Assembly: GCA_965140395.1 (NCBI GenBank)
Contig: OZ223205.1
Span: 310,001-374,000 of the forward strand
DNA from: Parvibaculum sp002684405
GTDB lineage: Bacteria; Pseudomonadota; Alphaproteobacteria; Parvibaculales; Parvibaculaceae
Length of the DNA stretch: 64,000 nt
Direction: 5' to 3'
Made by a program: the position numbers and the translations under genes. Positions within the stretch are counted from its first letter, which is position 1, and the number at the start of each line of letters is the position of its first letter. The notes under the pieces are model-generated. The model was not told the DNA's origin. It searched no databases and saw only the letters and a program-made list of their open reading frames with translations. This document shows, piece after piece, positions 42,431 through 50,223 of this stretch.

Positions 42431-43018
42431 ATGCGTAACAGAAAAATGTTCGGCCATGCCCACAGGCATCGGCACGGAAGAGGCCCGGGCGACGGCTTCG
42501 AGGGCTTCGAGGAAATGGGCGGCGGACGCGGCTGGGGCCGACGGCACAGGCGGCGCCGGGGCCGGATTTTCGAACAGGGCGATCTGCGCTTCCTGATCCT
42601 CGGCCTCATCGCGGAAAAGCCGCGCCATGGCTATGAGATCATCAAGGCCATCGAAGAGGAAACGGGCGGCGCCTATACCCCGAGCCCGGGCGTGATTTAC
42701 CCCACCCTCACCCTTCTGGAAGAGATGGGTCAGATCGCGGCGACCGAAGGCGACGGCAATCGCAAACAATTCGCCATCACGGCGGAGGGCGAAGCCTATC
42801 TCGCGGAAAACCGCAGCGCCGCCGAGGCGGTGAAAGCGCGGATGCGCGAAGTCGCGTCCGAACAGGCCGACCGGCCCGCGCCGGAAATCCAGCGCGCCAT
42901 CGAGAATTTGCGCAACGTCCTCTACATGCGTTGGGAACGCGGCCCCATCGACCGCGACGAAGCCAAGCGCATCGCCGAAACGCTCGACCGCGCCGCGCGC
43001 GACATCGAGAACGGCTGA
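42431..43018 (+). CDS. PadR family transcriptional regulator
   Basis: 195 residues. The winged-helix PadR domain starts at about residue 50 (LRFLILGLIAEKPRHGYEIIKAIEEETGG, then PSPGVIYPTLTLLEEMGQI in outline), followed by a helical dimerisation tail. The first 48 residues are a His/Gly/Arg-rich low-complexity stretch (HAHRHRHGRG, GWGRRHRRRRGR) not needed for the fold; it could bind metal or nucleic acid. PadR proteins repress small operons and often themselves, and the palindromes immediately upstream support autoregulation. No transporter or enzyme gene follows directly. Confidence 0.9.
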   Translation: MRNRKMFGHAHRHRHGRGPGDGFEGFEEMGGGRGWGRRHRRRRGRIFEQGDLRFLILGLIAEKPRHGYEIIKAIEEETGGAYTPSPGVIYPTLTLLEEMGQIAATEGDGNRKQFAITAEGEAYLAENRSAAEAVKARMREVASEQADRPAPEIQRAIENLRNVLYMRWERGPIDRDEAKRIAETLDRAARDIENG

Positions 43019-43135
43019 CCAGACAAAACCAGAAGGAGGCGCTTGGCGACCCTGTTAAAAGCTCCCATCTCCATCGGCGAGAGCGTGACGATGGCATGCA
43101 AGAAATGAAACCGGCGGCCTGACGCTCTATAGCCG

Positions 43136-44257
43136 TCAGGCGTCTTCGCGGAGCACCAGATACTCCGTGCTCTGCATTTCCATCAGTCGGGAGACGGTGC
43201 GCTCGAACTCGAACGCGCCGTCGCCCTTCGGGTAAAGGTCGTCGGGCTCTGCCTCGGCAGACATGAAGAGCCGTGTCTTCGCCTCGTAAAGCTCATCGAT
43301 CAGCGTCACGAAACGCTTCGCCTCGTTGCGCTTGTCGGGCGTCAGCTTCGGCACATCGCGCAATATGACTGTGTGAAAGGTTTCCGCGATCTTGATGTAG
43401 TCCGATGCGCCCAAGGCCTTGGCGCAAAGGTCGTTGAAATGAAACCGCGCCACGCCATGTGCCGCTTCCGGCACGGAGACGGCGCGCGCCTTCACCTCCA
43501 GCACCATGGGATCGCCTTGCTTGCGGTCCGTCAGTTTCTCGAAGGCCTCCGCCAGCGCGGCATCGGCGCGCGCATCCAACGGCGCATAATAGACCGGCAT
43601 GCCCTTGATGCGGTCCATGCGGTAATCGGTGTCGGAATCAAGTTTCAGCACGTCCATGCGCTGCTTCACGAGATCGATGAAGGGCAGAAAGCGGTGCCGG
43701 TTGAGGCCGTTCTTGTAAAGCTCGTCCGGTTCGCGATTGGAGGTCGCGACAACGACCACGCCGAGATCGAAAAGCTGCGTGAAGAGCCGGCCGAGGATCG
43801 AGGCGTCGGCAATGTCATGCACCTGGAACTCGTCGAAGCAGAGAAGCGCCGCCTCATCCGCGATCTGTTTCGCGACAGGCGGGATCGGATCGCTCCCCTT
43901 CACCTTCCCTTCCTTTTCGAGCTGGCGCCATTTGAAGATACGGTCATGCGTTTCCGCCATGAAGGCATGGAAATGGATACGCCGCTTGGGCACTATCTGC
44001 GCATGCTCATAGAAGAGGTCCATCAGCATGGACTTGCCGCGCCCGACCGCGCCCCAGATATAGAGCCCCTCCGGCGAGGTGACGGGCTTGCCGATACCGA
44101 TGAAGGAAAGCGGCCCGGCCTTCTTGCCCGGCGTCCAGTTTTTCAATTCGTCGGCCAGATGCTGCAGGCGCTGCGCGACATATGCCTGCGCGCGGTCTTC
44201 GGTGAGCTCCCCCGCCGCGACCAGTTGCTTGTAAGCCTTGAGGGGACCTGAACTCAT
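43136..44257 (-). CDS. zapE: cell division protein ZapE (AFG1-like ATPase)
   Basis: 373 residues. P-loop YIWGAVGRGKSMLMD (about residue 70), Walker B LLCFDEFQVHD, sensor VVATSNREPDELYKNG and the C-terminal AKRFVTLIDELYEAKTRLFMSA are characteristic of ZapE/AFG1. ZapE associates with FtsZ during late division, and mitochondrial AFG1 handles respiratory proteins. Length and motifs are complete. ATG 44257 is 80 bases from the divergent MazG-like gene. Confidence 0.94.
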   Translation of the reverse strand: MSSGPLKAYKQLVAAGELTEDRAQAYVAQRLQHLADELKNWTPGKKAGPLSFIGIGKPVTSPEGLYIWGAVGRGKSMLMDLFYEHAQIVPKRRIHFHAFMAETHDRIFKWRQLEKEGKVKGSDPIPPVAKQIADEAALLCFDEFQVHDIADASILGRLFTQLFDLGVVVVATSNREPDELYKNGLNRHRFLPFIDLVKQRMDVLKLDSDTDYRMDRIKGMPVYYAPLDARADAALAEAFEKLTDRKQGDPMVLEVKARAVSVPEAAHGVARFHFNDLCAKALGASDYIKIAETFHTVILRDVPKLTPDKRNEAKRFVTLIDELYEAKTRLFMSAEAEPDDLYPKGDGAFEFERTVSRLMEMQSTEYLVLREDA

Positions 44258-44336
44258 GAAATCTCGTCAGAACTGGAACATTGAGTGAACAAAAAGAATC
44301 GGCCAATATCGGGCCCGCCAATCGGGAGCCCGATCA

Positions 44337-44660
44337 ATGCCGCCTCTCCTTAAACTCGCCGACCGCTTCGAACAAGCATCCCAAAACTATGCGTCCTCCA
44401 ACGGCATCGCGCGCGACGAGGACTGGTTCGTCCTGAAAATGCAGGAGGAGCTGGGCGAACTCACCCAGGTCTGGATGAAACTGACGGCGCGCGGGAGACG
44501 GCGCGGTCTCGACGATACCGCATTGCGGGAAGAATTGGCCAATGAAACGGCGGACCTGCTCGGCCATATCCTGCTGTTCGCCCGGCGCAACGATATCGAC
44601 CTACCGGCCGCCATCGCCCGCAAGTGGCGGTTCGATCCGCTCGCGGACGACATCGCCTGA
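44337..44660 (+). CDS. MazG-like nucleotide pyrophosphohydrolase
   Basis: 107 residues, an all-helical MazG-type fold. The metal-binding motifs are KMQEELGELTQVWMKL (EExxE) and ELANETADLLGHILLFA (ExxxD). It probably hydrolyses non-canonical or excess NTPs, or a related dinucleotide. Its last 60 bases overlap the convergent arylamine N-acetyltransferase gene, so both genes share the DNA of their 3' ends. Confidence 0.82.
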   Translation: MPPLLKLADRFEQASQNYASSNGIARDEDWFVLKMQEELGELTQVWMKLTARGRRRGLDDTALREELANETADLLGHILLFARRNDIDLPAAIARKWRFDPLADDIA

Positions 44661-45506
44661 CGCCTGAACCTCGCCGTCGCCGGCAGCCGCCCAGAGCTTC
44701 ATCCACCCGCCAAGCGCGGCGCGGTCCTCCGCGCTCACCTCGATCAGGAAGAGATCGCGCAAGGCCGCAACAAGCGCGTCGACATCGCCAAGCCGCCGCG
44801 TCTCGGGCTCCCCTCCCAGCGGCCTTACCGTCAGCCGGTCGTTCATCAGCGCATAGCGCACGCCCTCATCCGGTCGGCAGATAACAAGATGATTGGTGAA
44901 GAGCGAGTGCGGATGGGTCGAGGTGTACCAATTGGCCGCCTCGTAATCGACCGGCGCCTGAGGCTCCATGGTGAAGCGGTAGAGCGGCGTCCAGTCCTCG
45001 CCGAGCAGCGCCTGCATCTCATAGCCGTCGTCCCGGGTCGCAAGCCGGAAGGGCTCCAGCGGCGTTTTCTGCGCTTCGTCGCCGACGAACCGCAACGGCA
45101 CGGGCAGCGTCGCCGCGCCAAAGCCCGTATCGGCGATATGAGGCCCCTCGTCGGTTTCGACCTTCAAAATCATATGACTGCGCGGCGTGGCATCTTCCGG
45201 CGGCGTCATCCAGCGCACCCGTGCAATGAGGCCCGTTACCTTAAAGCCCAGCGCACGGAGCGCCTCGGCCAGCAGCGCATTATGCTCGAAGCAGTATCCG
45301 CCTCGCATCGCACCAACGAGCTTGCCGTTTCGCGATAGCGGGTCGAGCGGCACATGCCGTCTCAGCAGCGCATCGAGATTTTCGAAAGGGATGCGTGTCG
45401 CCTGCGCCCGGTGGAGCGCCCGCAGCGTCTCCACAGACGCATCGCGCGGACCGGCATAACCGATCCGCGCAAAGTAAGCATCGAGATTGAAACCGTCCGG
45501 CTGCAT
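44601..45506 (-). CDS. nat: arylamine N-acetyltransferase
   Basis: 301 residues. Acetyl-CoA-dependent N-acetylation of aromatic amines and hydrazines. The catalytic triad is visible: Cys in RGGYCFEHN (~residue 70), His in RSHMILKV and Asp in IADTGFGAA. The N-terminal RIGYAGPRDASVETLRALHRAQATRIPFENLDAL in outline is the family start. The C-terminal ~25 residues overlap the convergent MazG-like gene and are unlike the family, perhaps a recent extension. Confidence 0.93.
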   Translation of the reverse strand: MQPDGFNLDAYFARIGYAGPRDASVETLRALHRAQATRIPFENLDALLRRHVPLDPLSRNGKLVGAMRGGYCFEHNALLAEALRALGFKVTGLIARVRWMTPPEDATPRSHMILKVETDEGPHIADTGFGAATLPVPLRFVGDEAQKTPLEPFRLATRDDGYEMQALLGEDWTPLYRFTMEPQAPVDYEAANWYTSTHPHSLFTNHLVICRPDEGVRYALMNDRLTVRPLGGEPETRRLGDVDALVAALRDLFLIEVSAEDRAALGGWMKLWAAAGDGEVQASGDVVRERIEPPLAGDGGR

Positions 45507-45546
45507 GAGCGTCCCTTCAAGGAAGATTCAATGCAGCTTACAGCTC

Positions 45547-47046
45547 TTATTCCATCGTCGGAATGACGAAGGACGCACCTTCCTTCACACCGCTCGGCCA
45601 ACGGGAAGTGACGGTCTTGACCTTGGTCCAGAACTTCACGCCTTCCGTGCCGTGCTGGTTAGTGTCGCCGAAGGCGGAACGCTTCCAGCCGCCGAAGGTG
45701 TGGTAGGCAAGCGGCACCGGGATCGGCACATTGATGCCGACCATGCCGACCTGAACCTGCGAGGCGAAGCTGCGGGCCGCATCGCCGTCGCGCGTATAGA
45801 TTGCGACGCCATTGCCATATTGATGCTTCGTCGGCAGCGCGGCGGCTTCCTCGAACGTCTTGGCACGGACGACCGAGAGAACCGGGCCGAAAATCTCGTC
45901 ATTGTAGATCTTCATGTCGGGCGTCACATTATCGAAGAGCGAGCCGCCCATGAAATAGCCGTTCTCATAGCCCTGCAGCGAGAAGCCGCGTCCATCGACC
46001 ACCAGCTCCGCGCCTTCCTTGAGGCCGAGATCGATATAGCCCTGCACCTTTTCCAGATGCGCCTTGGAAACCACGGGGCCGTAATCGCTGTCGGGCTCGG
46101 TCGAGAGACCGACTTTCAGACCTTCCACGCGGGGCTTCAGCGCGGCGACGAGACGGTCCGCCGTTTCCTCGCCCACCGGCACCGCGACCGAGATCGCCAT
46201 GCAGCGCTCGCCCGCCGAGCCATAGCCTGCGCCGATGAGATCGTTCACGACCTGATCCATGTCGGCGTCCGGCATGATGATCGCGTGGTTCTTCGCACCG
46301 CCCATCGCCTGCACGCGCTTGCCGTGCGCCGCGCCGGTTGCATAGACATATTGCGCGATGTCGGACGAGCCGACGAAGCTCACCGCCGGGATCTGCGGAT
46401 GGGCGAGGATCGCGTCCACCGCTTCCTTGTCGCCATTGACGACATTGAGAACGCCCGCCGGCGCGCCTGCTTCCATGAAGAGCTCCGCAAGGCGGATCGG
46501 CACGGACGGGTCTTTCTCCGACGGCTTGCAGATGAAGCTGTTGCCGCAGGCAATGGCAACACCGAACATCCACATCGGAATCATCGCCGGGAAGTTGAAC
46601 GGCGTGATGCCCGCGACCACGCCGAGCGGCTGGCGCATGGAATACATGTCGATGCCGGGGCCGGCGCCTTCGGTGAACTCGCCCTTCTGGAGATGCGGAA
46701 TGCCGCAGGCGAATTCGATAACTTCCAGGCCGCGCTGCACATCGCCCTTGGAGTCGGCAATCACCTTGCCATGCTCAGCGGACAGAAGTTCCGCAAGCTC
46801 GTCCATATTGTCTTCGAGCAGGCGCTTGAAATTGAACATGACGCGGGCGCGGCGCTGCGGATTGGTCGCTGCCCAGCCGGGGAAGGCAGCAGCGGCGGCC
46901 TGAACCGCCTTGTCCATCTCCGCGGCGCTGGCGAGAGGCGTCCGGCCCGTCACCTCGCCCGTATTCGGGTTCATCACATCGCTGAAGCGGCCGCTCGCGC
47001 CCGCTACATGCTCGCCATTGATGAAATGCGTCAGTTCTTTTGCCAT
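45547..47046 (-). CDS. mmsA: CoA-acylating methylmalonate-semialdehyde dehydrogenase
   Basis: Converts methylmalonate semialdehyde to propionyl-CoA in valine breakdown (and malonate semialdehyde to acetyl-CoA). 499 residues from MAKELTHFINGEHVAG. AGITPFNFPAMIPMW, NSFICKPSEKDPSVP, SFVGSSDIAQYVYATGAAHGKRVQAMGGAKNHAIIMPDAD in outline, and catalytic Cys in GSAGERCMAISVAV are present. The in-frame stretch upstream is discarded because no family sequence precedes MAKEL. Ends TVKEGASFVIPTME-like. Confidence 0.95.
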   Translation of the reverse strand: MAKELTHFINGEHVAGASGRFSDVMNPNTGEVTGRTPLASAAEMDKAVQAAAAAFPGWAATNPQRRARVMFNFKRLLEDNMDELAELLSAEHGKVIADSKGDVQRGLEVIEFACGIPHLQKGEFTEGAGPGIDMYSMRQPLGVVAGITPFNFPAMIPMWMFGVAIACGNSFICKPSEKDPSVPIRLAELFMEAGAPAGVLNVVNGDKEAVDAILAHPQIPAVSFVGSSDIAQYVYATGAAHGKRVQAMGGAKNHAIIMPDADMDQVVNDLIGAGYGSAGERCMAISVAVPVGEETADRLVAALKPRVEGLKVGLSTEPDSDYGPVVSKAHLEKVQGYIDLGLKEGAELVVDGRGFSLQGYENGYFMGGSLFDNVTPDMKIYNDEIFGPVLSVVRAKTFEEAAALPTKHQYGNGVAIYTRDGDAARSFASQVQVGMVGINVPIPVPLAYHTFGGWKRSAFGDTNQHGTEGVKFWTKVKTVTSRWPSGVKEGASFVIPTME

Positions 47047-47441
47047 GAGCGCCTCATATGCGGGATGCCTTAGGGCTACGGCCTCCCTTATTTTTGGATA
47101 CTCCCTTTGTTTAGCCCGCCCCGTTACCGGCTCACAAGGGGGCGGGCCGCCTCGTTGCACTGCAACGTCGATTATTTTCAACAGCCATATCGGGCCATTG
47201 CATTGCCTCCCGATCCGCAGGCGCCGCTATCCGGCGATGCCCCTGCGGCAACACATGGCGCATGTTTTTCCGGAATTCATCGTTTCCCTGTGGCAATCCA
47301 CACCAAATCATTACTAAGATTTCGGTTCTGGCGCCCGAACGGTCCCCTGGAGCGGGGAAACAGGGCCTTGAGAGGTTGCGATGGAGAGTCCGCAACCAGG
47401 GGAAACCAACGGGCGGCCCCGCCGCCGAGAGGAACGCAAAC
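47047..47441. promoter_or_regulatory. divergent mmsA / anchored-protein intergenic region with CGTTGCA-C-TGCAACG palindrome
   Basis: A 395-base gap without a supported gene. It holds a perfect 7-1-7 palindrome, CGTTGCA C TGCAACG (47153-47167), about 110 bases ahead of mmsA, a plausible operator for the dehydrogenase gene. A GGTTGCG/CGCAACC inverted repeat lies near 47378-47400, ahead of the plus-strand gene. Confidence 0.5.
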
Positions 47442-47897
47442 ATGTCGAATTTCACAAAGACCGCACTCGCGATCATTGTGATCGCCATCATTCTCGTCAT
47501 CGGCTACCAGATGATGAACCCGTCCGACGATGTGATGACGCAAGACCAGGGCACGAGCGAAATGGCTCCGGCCGATGAAGCCGCACCTGCGGAAGAAGCC
47601 GCTCCGGCCGATGAAGCTGCCGCACCGGCGGATGAAGCCGCACCCGCAGCGGAAGAAACATCCGGCGACAGCATGATGGATCAGGCCGGCGAAGCCGCCA
47701 AGGCAACCGGGGACGCCATCCAGGAAGGGGCTGAGAAAGCCATGGATGCCGCCAAGGATGCCGCCGAAGCCACGGGCGACGCCGTGGAGAACGCCGCCGA
47801 AGATGCCAATGAGGCCATGGGCGCCAAGGGCATGGACGAAAGCGAAGAGCCCGCCGGCACCGAAGCGCCGAAGCCGGACAGCAAGCCCGCCGAGTAA
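47442..47897 (+). CDS. single-pass membrane protein with Ala/Glu/Asp repeats and LEA-like amphipathic tail
   Basis: 151 residues. One transmembrane helix (TALAIIVIAIILVIGYQMM, residues ~7-25) is followed by near-perfect repeats of APADEAAPAEEA type (residues ~45-75). Then come 11-residue-like amphipathic repeats (GEAAKATGDAIQEGAEKAMD, AAKDAAEATGDAVENAAED) that resemble LEA or apolipoprotein helices, and a Pro/Glu-rich end. GAGAGGAA lies seven bases before ATG 47442. No enzyme domain. Such proteins are often stress-protective or periplasmic spacers; this is inference from composition. A strong terminator follows. Confidence 0.75.
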   Translation: MSNFTKTALAIIVIAIILVIGYQMMNPSDDVMTQDQGTSEMAPADEAAPAEEAAPADEAAAPADEAAPAAEETSGDSMMDQAGEAAKATGDAIQEGAEKAMDAAKDAAEATGDAVENAAEDANEAMGAKGMDESEEPAGTEAPKPDSKPAE

Positions 47898-47929
47898 GGC
47901 CTGCAACGCTTTCGCTTGAAACGAAACGA

Positions 47930-47961
47930 CCCGCGCCCCTTGATCGGGGGCGCGGGTTTTT
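47930..47961 (+). terminator. rho-independent terminator after the repeat protein
   Basis: CCCGCGCCCC (47930-47939) pairs with GGGGCGCGGG (47947-47956), followed by TTTTT. It also lies between two convergent transcripts (the acr3 end is at 47986). Confidence 0.92.
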
Positions 47962-47985
47962 CATTGTCCGGCCAAACGCCGTCGG

Positions 47986-49056
47986 TCAGTCGGCAGGCCG
48001 TACCGCGCCTGCGGGGAACCAGCGCTCCTTCAGCCTGAGCGCAACGCCCACCAGCGCAATCAGCACCGGCACTTCCACCAGCGGGCCAATGACGGTCGCA
48101 AAGGCCACCGGCGAAGCAATGCCGAACGCGGCGATGGCGACAGCAATCGCCAGTTCGAAATTATTGCTGGCTGCGGTGAAGGACAGCGAGACCGTCTTCG
48201 GATAGTCCGCGCCCAGCACGCGGCTCATCGCAAAGCTCACCAGAAACATGATGACGAAATAGATCGCCAGCGGGATCGCGATCCGGACCGCGTCGAGGGG
48301 CAGCGCCAATACCGCCTCGCCCTTAAGCGCGAACATGACGAGAATGGTGAAAAGAAGCGCAAAGAGCGTCAGCGGCGCAACCTTGGGCACGAACCCGTTG
48401 TCATAGGCGTCCGCCCCGATGGCCGGACGCAGGAACCGCCGCGTGAGATAGCCCGCCGCAAAGGGCACGCCGAGATAGAGCGCCACGGCGCCCGCCACCA
48501 CCCAGAAGCTCACATCGATGACCTGCCCTTCGAGCCCGAAGAGCGGCGGCAGCACGGAGAGAAAGAACCACGCATAGACGCTGAAAAAGATCAGCTGGAA
48601 CACGCTGTTGAAGGCCACCAGCCCCGCGACATATTCGTTACTGCCGCGCGCAAGCTGGTTCCAGACGATCACCATCGCGATACAACGCGCCAGCCCGATG
48701 AGAATGAGCCCTGTCATATAGGCCGGCTCGTCATAGAGAAAAATCACGGCCAGCGCGAACATGAGAACCGGCCCGATCAGCCAGTTCTGCACGAGCGACA
48801 GCGCCAAGACTTTCCTGTCCTCGAAAATAAGATGCAGCTCCTCGTACCGCACGCGCGCCAGCGGCGGATACATCATGAGCAGGAGGCCGATGGCGATCGG
48901 GATATTGGTGGTCCCGATGGAGAGACCTTCAATGGCGGCAGGCAGGCCGGGTACGAAGCTGCCCAGTGCCGCACCCAGCGCCATGGCGGCGAAAATCCAG
49001 AGGGTCAGATAGCGGTCGAGAAAGCCGAGCCGCGCCTTCTTGTCACCAGCCGCCAT
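47986..49056 (-). CDS. acr3: ACR3 family arsenite efflux permease
   Basis: 356 residues, about ten transmembrane helices. It opens LGFLDRYLTLWIFAAMALG, with the conserved cysteine in GLARCIAMVIVWNQLARG thought to take part in As(III) translocation, then GSNEYVAGLVAFNSVFQ and TAASNNFELAIAVAIA. It exports arsenite using the proton-motive force. Its ATG overlaps the arsC stop (TAATG), so it is translationally coupled as the last gene of arsR-arsI'-arsC-acr3. Confidence 0.95.
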   Translation of the reverse strand: MAAGDKKARLGFLDRYLTLWIFAAMALGAALGSFVPGLPAAIEGLSIGTTNIPIAIGLLLMMYPPLARVRYEELHLIFEDRKVLALSLVQNWLIGPVLMFALAVIFLYDEPAYMTGLILIGLARCIAMVIVWNQLARGSNEYVAGLVAFNSVFQLIFFSVYAWFFLSVLPPLFGLEGQVIDVSFWVVAGAVALYLGVPFAAGYLTRRFLRPAIGADAYDNGFVPKVAPLTLFALLFTILVMFALKGEAVLALPLDAVRIAIPLAIYFVIMFLVSFAMSRVLGADYPKTVSLSFTAASNNFELAIAVAIAAFGIASPVAFATVIGPLVEVPVLIALVGVALRLKERWFPAGAVRPAD

Positions 49057-49577
49057 TATTCGGCCTCCGCCGGAGAGCGGCCCATATCGTCGAGCTTCTT
49101 CTTGAGCGCCAGCCTGTCGAGCGAGGTGATGGGCAGCGCGACCAGAAGGTCGATCCGGGTGCGGATCTGACGGAAGACCTCAAGGAAGTGCGCCCGCGTT
49201 TCGGTCTCCGTCCCCTCGAACTTCGCCGGGTCCGGGAACGGCCAATGCGCGGTCATCGGCTGGCCGGGCCAGACCGGACAGACCTCGCCCGCCGCATTGT
49301 CGCAGACGGTGAAGACGAAATTCATGGCCGGCGCGCCCGGTTCGGCGAACTCGTCCCAGCTTTTGGACCGAAGCCCGTCGGTAGGAACATTTGCATAGTG
49401 CAGCGTCTCGATGGCGTAGGGGTTCACCTCGCCGGTCGGCATGCTGCCCGCGCTATAGGCATGGAAGGGCGTGCCTGGCAACGAGTTCATATAGGCTTCG
49501 GCCATCACCGAACGGCACGAATTGCCGGTGCAGAGAAACAGGACATTGTACTTTTCTTGGGGTTCTTGCTGGGCCAT
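49056..49577 (-). CDS. arsC: arsenate reductase, low-molecular-weight phosphatase type
   Basis: 173 residues from MAQQEPQEKYNVLFLCTGNSCRS. The CX5R phosphatase loop is CTGNSCR, and two later cysteines in FVFTVCDNAAGEVCPVWPG complete the three-cysteine relay of thioredoxin-coupled arsenate reductases. It reduces arsenate to arsenite for export by Acr3. GGAGAGG precedes ATG 49577; the longer upstream frame is noise through the arsI' gene. The C-terminus ends in a coiled segment. Confidence 0.94.
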   Translation of the reverse strand: MAQQEPQEKYNVLFLCTGNSCRSVMAEAYMNSLPGTPFHAYSAGSMPTGEVNPYAIETLHYANVPTDGLRSKSWDEFAEPGAPAMNFVFTVCDNAAGEVCPVWPGQPMTAHWPFPDPAKFEGTETETRAHFLEVFRQIRTRIDLLVALPITSLDRLALKKKLDDMGRSPAEAE

Positions 49578-49590
49578 ATCGACCTCTCCT

Positions 49591-49869
49591 TTACGAACAA
49601 CATACGCCGCGCGGCGCTGCGGGACGGGGCTCATCGCCCCGTTCGAGTTTCGCGAGATCCGGACCACTGCCGAATTCTTCCATCTGGCGGTGCGTATGAA
49701 ACGCTTCCCAGGCCACCCCGTCGGGATCCGCCGTCCAGCTCTTTTCCGACTTGGCATAGCCCGGCCGCACCACGCTGGGTGCCTCGCCGAACAGCGACGT
49801 ATAGAAGGCAATCGACTTGTCGAGATCGGCGACGCCGAAGCTCACATGCAGTCTTTTCACGAGACGCAC
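49591..49869 (-). CDS. ArsI/CadI-like VOC protein with apparent internal deletion
   Basis: 92 residues. The start RLHVSFGVADLDKSIAFYTSLFGEAPSVV and the end KSWTADPDGVAWEAFHTHRQMEEFG match the two ends of ArsI/CadI (C-As lyase/cadmium-induced) proteins, which are usually about 140-160 residues. The middle, between a YAK after PSVV and the YAK of the CCYAKSDKSW-type motif, is missing. The join is in frame, as if two YAK-coding repeats had recombined. The loss removes the vicinal cysteines that bind As(III), although the protein ends in GVCCS. It overlaps arsR by 13 bases. It may be non-functional as a lyase. Confidence 0.8.
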   Translation of the reverse strand: MRLVKRLHVSFGVADLDKSIAFYTSLFGEAPSVVRPGYAKSEKSWTADPDGVAWEAFHTHRQMEEFGSGPDLAKLERGDEPRPAAPRGVCCS

Positions 49870-50204
49870 TCCTCTTGCGGGGCGCAGGCCGCGACCGTGC
49901 CGCAGGCGCCGTTACAACAATCTTCCAGCAGAAATCCCATCACATCGCTCATCCGGTCGAGATCGGCCTTGTAGATGATCGAGCGGCCTTCACGCCGCGA
50001 GGTAACGAGCCCCGCATGAGCCAGCTCCTTCAGATGGAAGGAGAGCGTGGCAGGCGCCACGCCCAGCCTGTCGGCAATCTCGCCCGCAGCGAGCCCGCCC
50101 TTGCCGCCTTCCGGCGAATGGGCGCGCACCAGCGCGCGAAAGATGGTGAGCCGGGTTTCCTGGGCCAGCGCGGAAAGCGCGTCTATGGTCTGCTTCATTT
50201 CCAT
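49857..50204 (-). CDS. arsR: ArsR family arsenic-responsive repressor
   Basis: 115 residues with the ArsR winged helix: ALAQETRLTIFRALVRAH, GLAAGEIADRLGVAPATLSFHLKELAHAGLV in outline, RREGRSIIYKADLDRM. The C-terminal cysteines in EDCCNGACG and PQEECVS probably form the As(III) sensor, as in the alphaproteobacterial ArsR types with C-terminal Cys pairs. First gene of the arsenic operon. The ATG at 50204 lies two bases inside the operator edge, so the message would be nearly leaderless. Confidence 0.94.
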   Translation of the reverse strand: MEMKQTIDALSALAQETRLTIFRALVRAHSPEGGKGGLAAGEIADRLGVAPATLSFHLKELAHAGLVTSRREGRSIIYKADLDRMSDVMGFLLEDCCNGACGTVAACAPQEECVS

Positions 50205-50205
50205 A

Positions 50206-50223
50206 TTTCGATAATTATAGAAA
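50206..50223 (-). promoter_or_regulatory. ars operator overlapping promoter -10
   Basis: The 18-bp site TTTCGATAATTATAGAAA is an inverted repeat with a single mismatched pair. On the minus strand it contains TATAAT (50214-50219), with TTGAAA further upstream as a possible -35 at short spacing. An ArsR dimer here would block polymerase directly. Confidence 0.75.

Noticed and set aside
47560..47660. Direct repeats that could suggest a CRISPR or satellite array
   Set aside because: They are in-frame codons for the APADEAAP repeats of a membrane-anchored protein, with no spacers.
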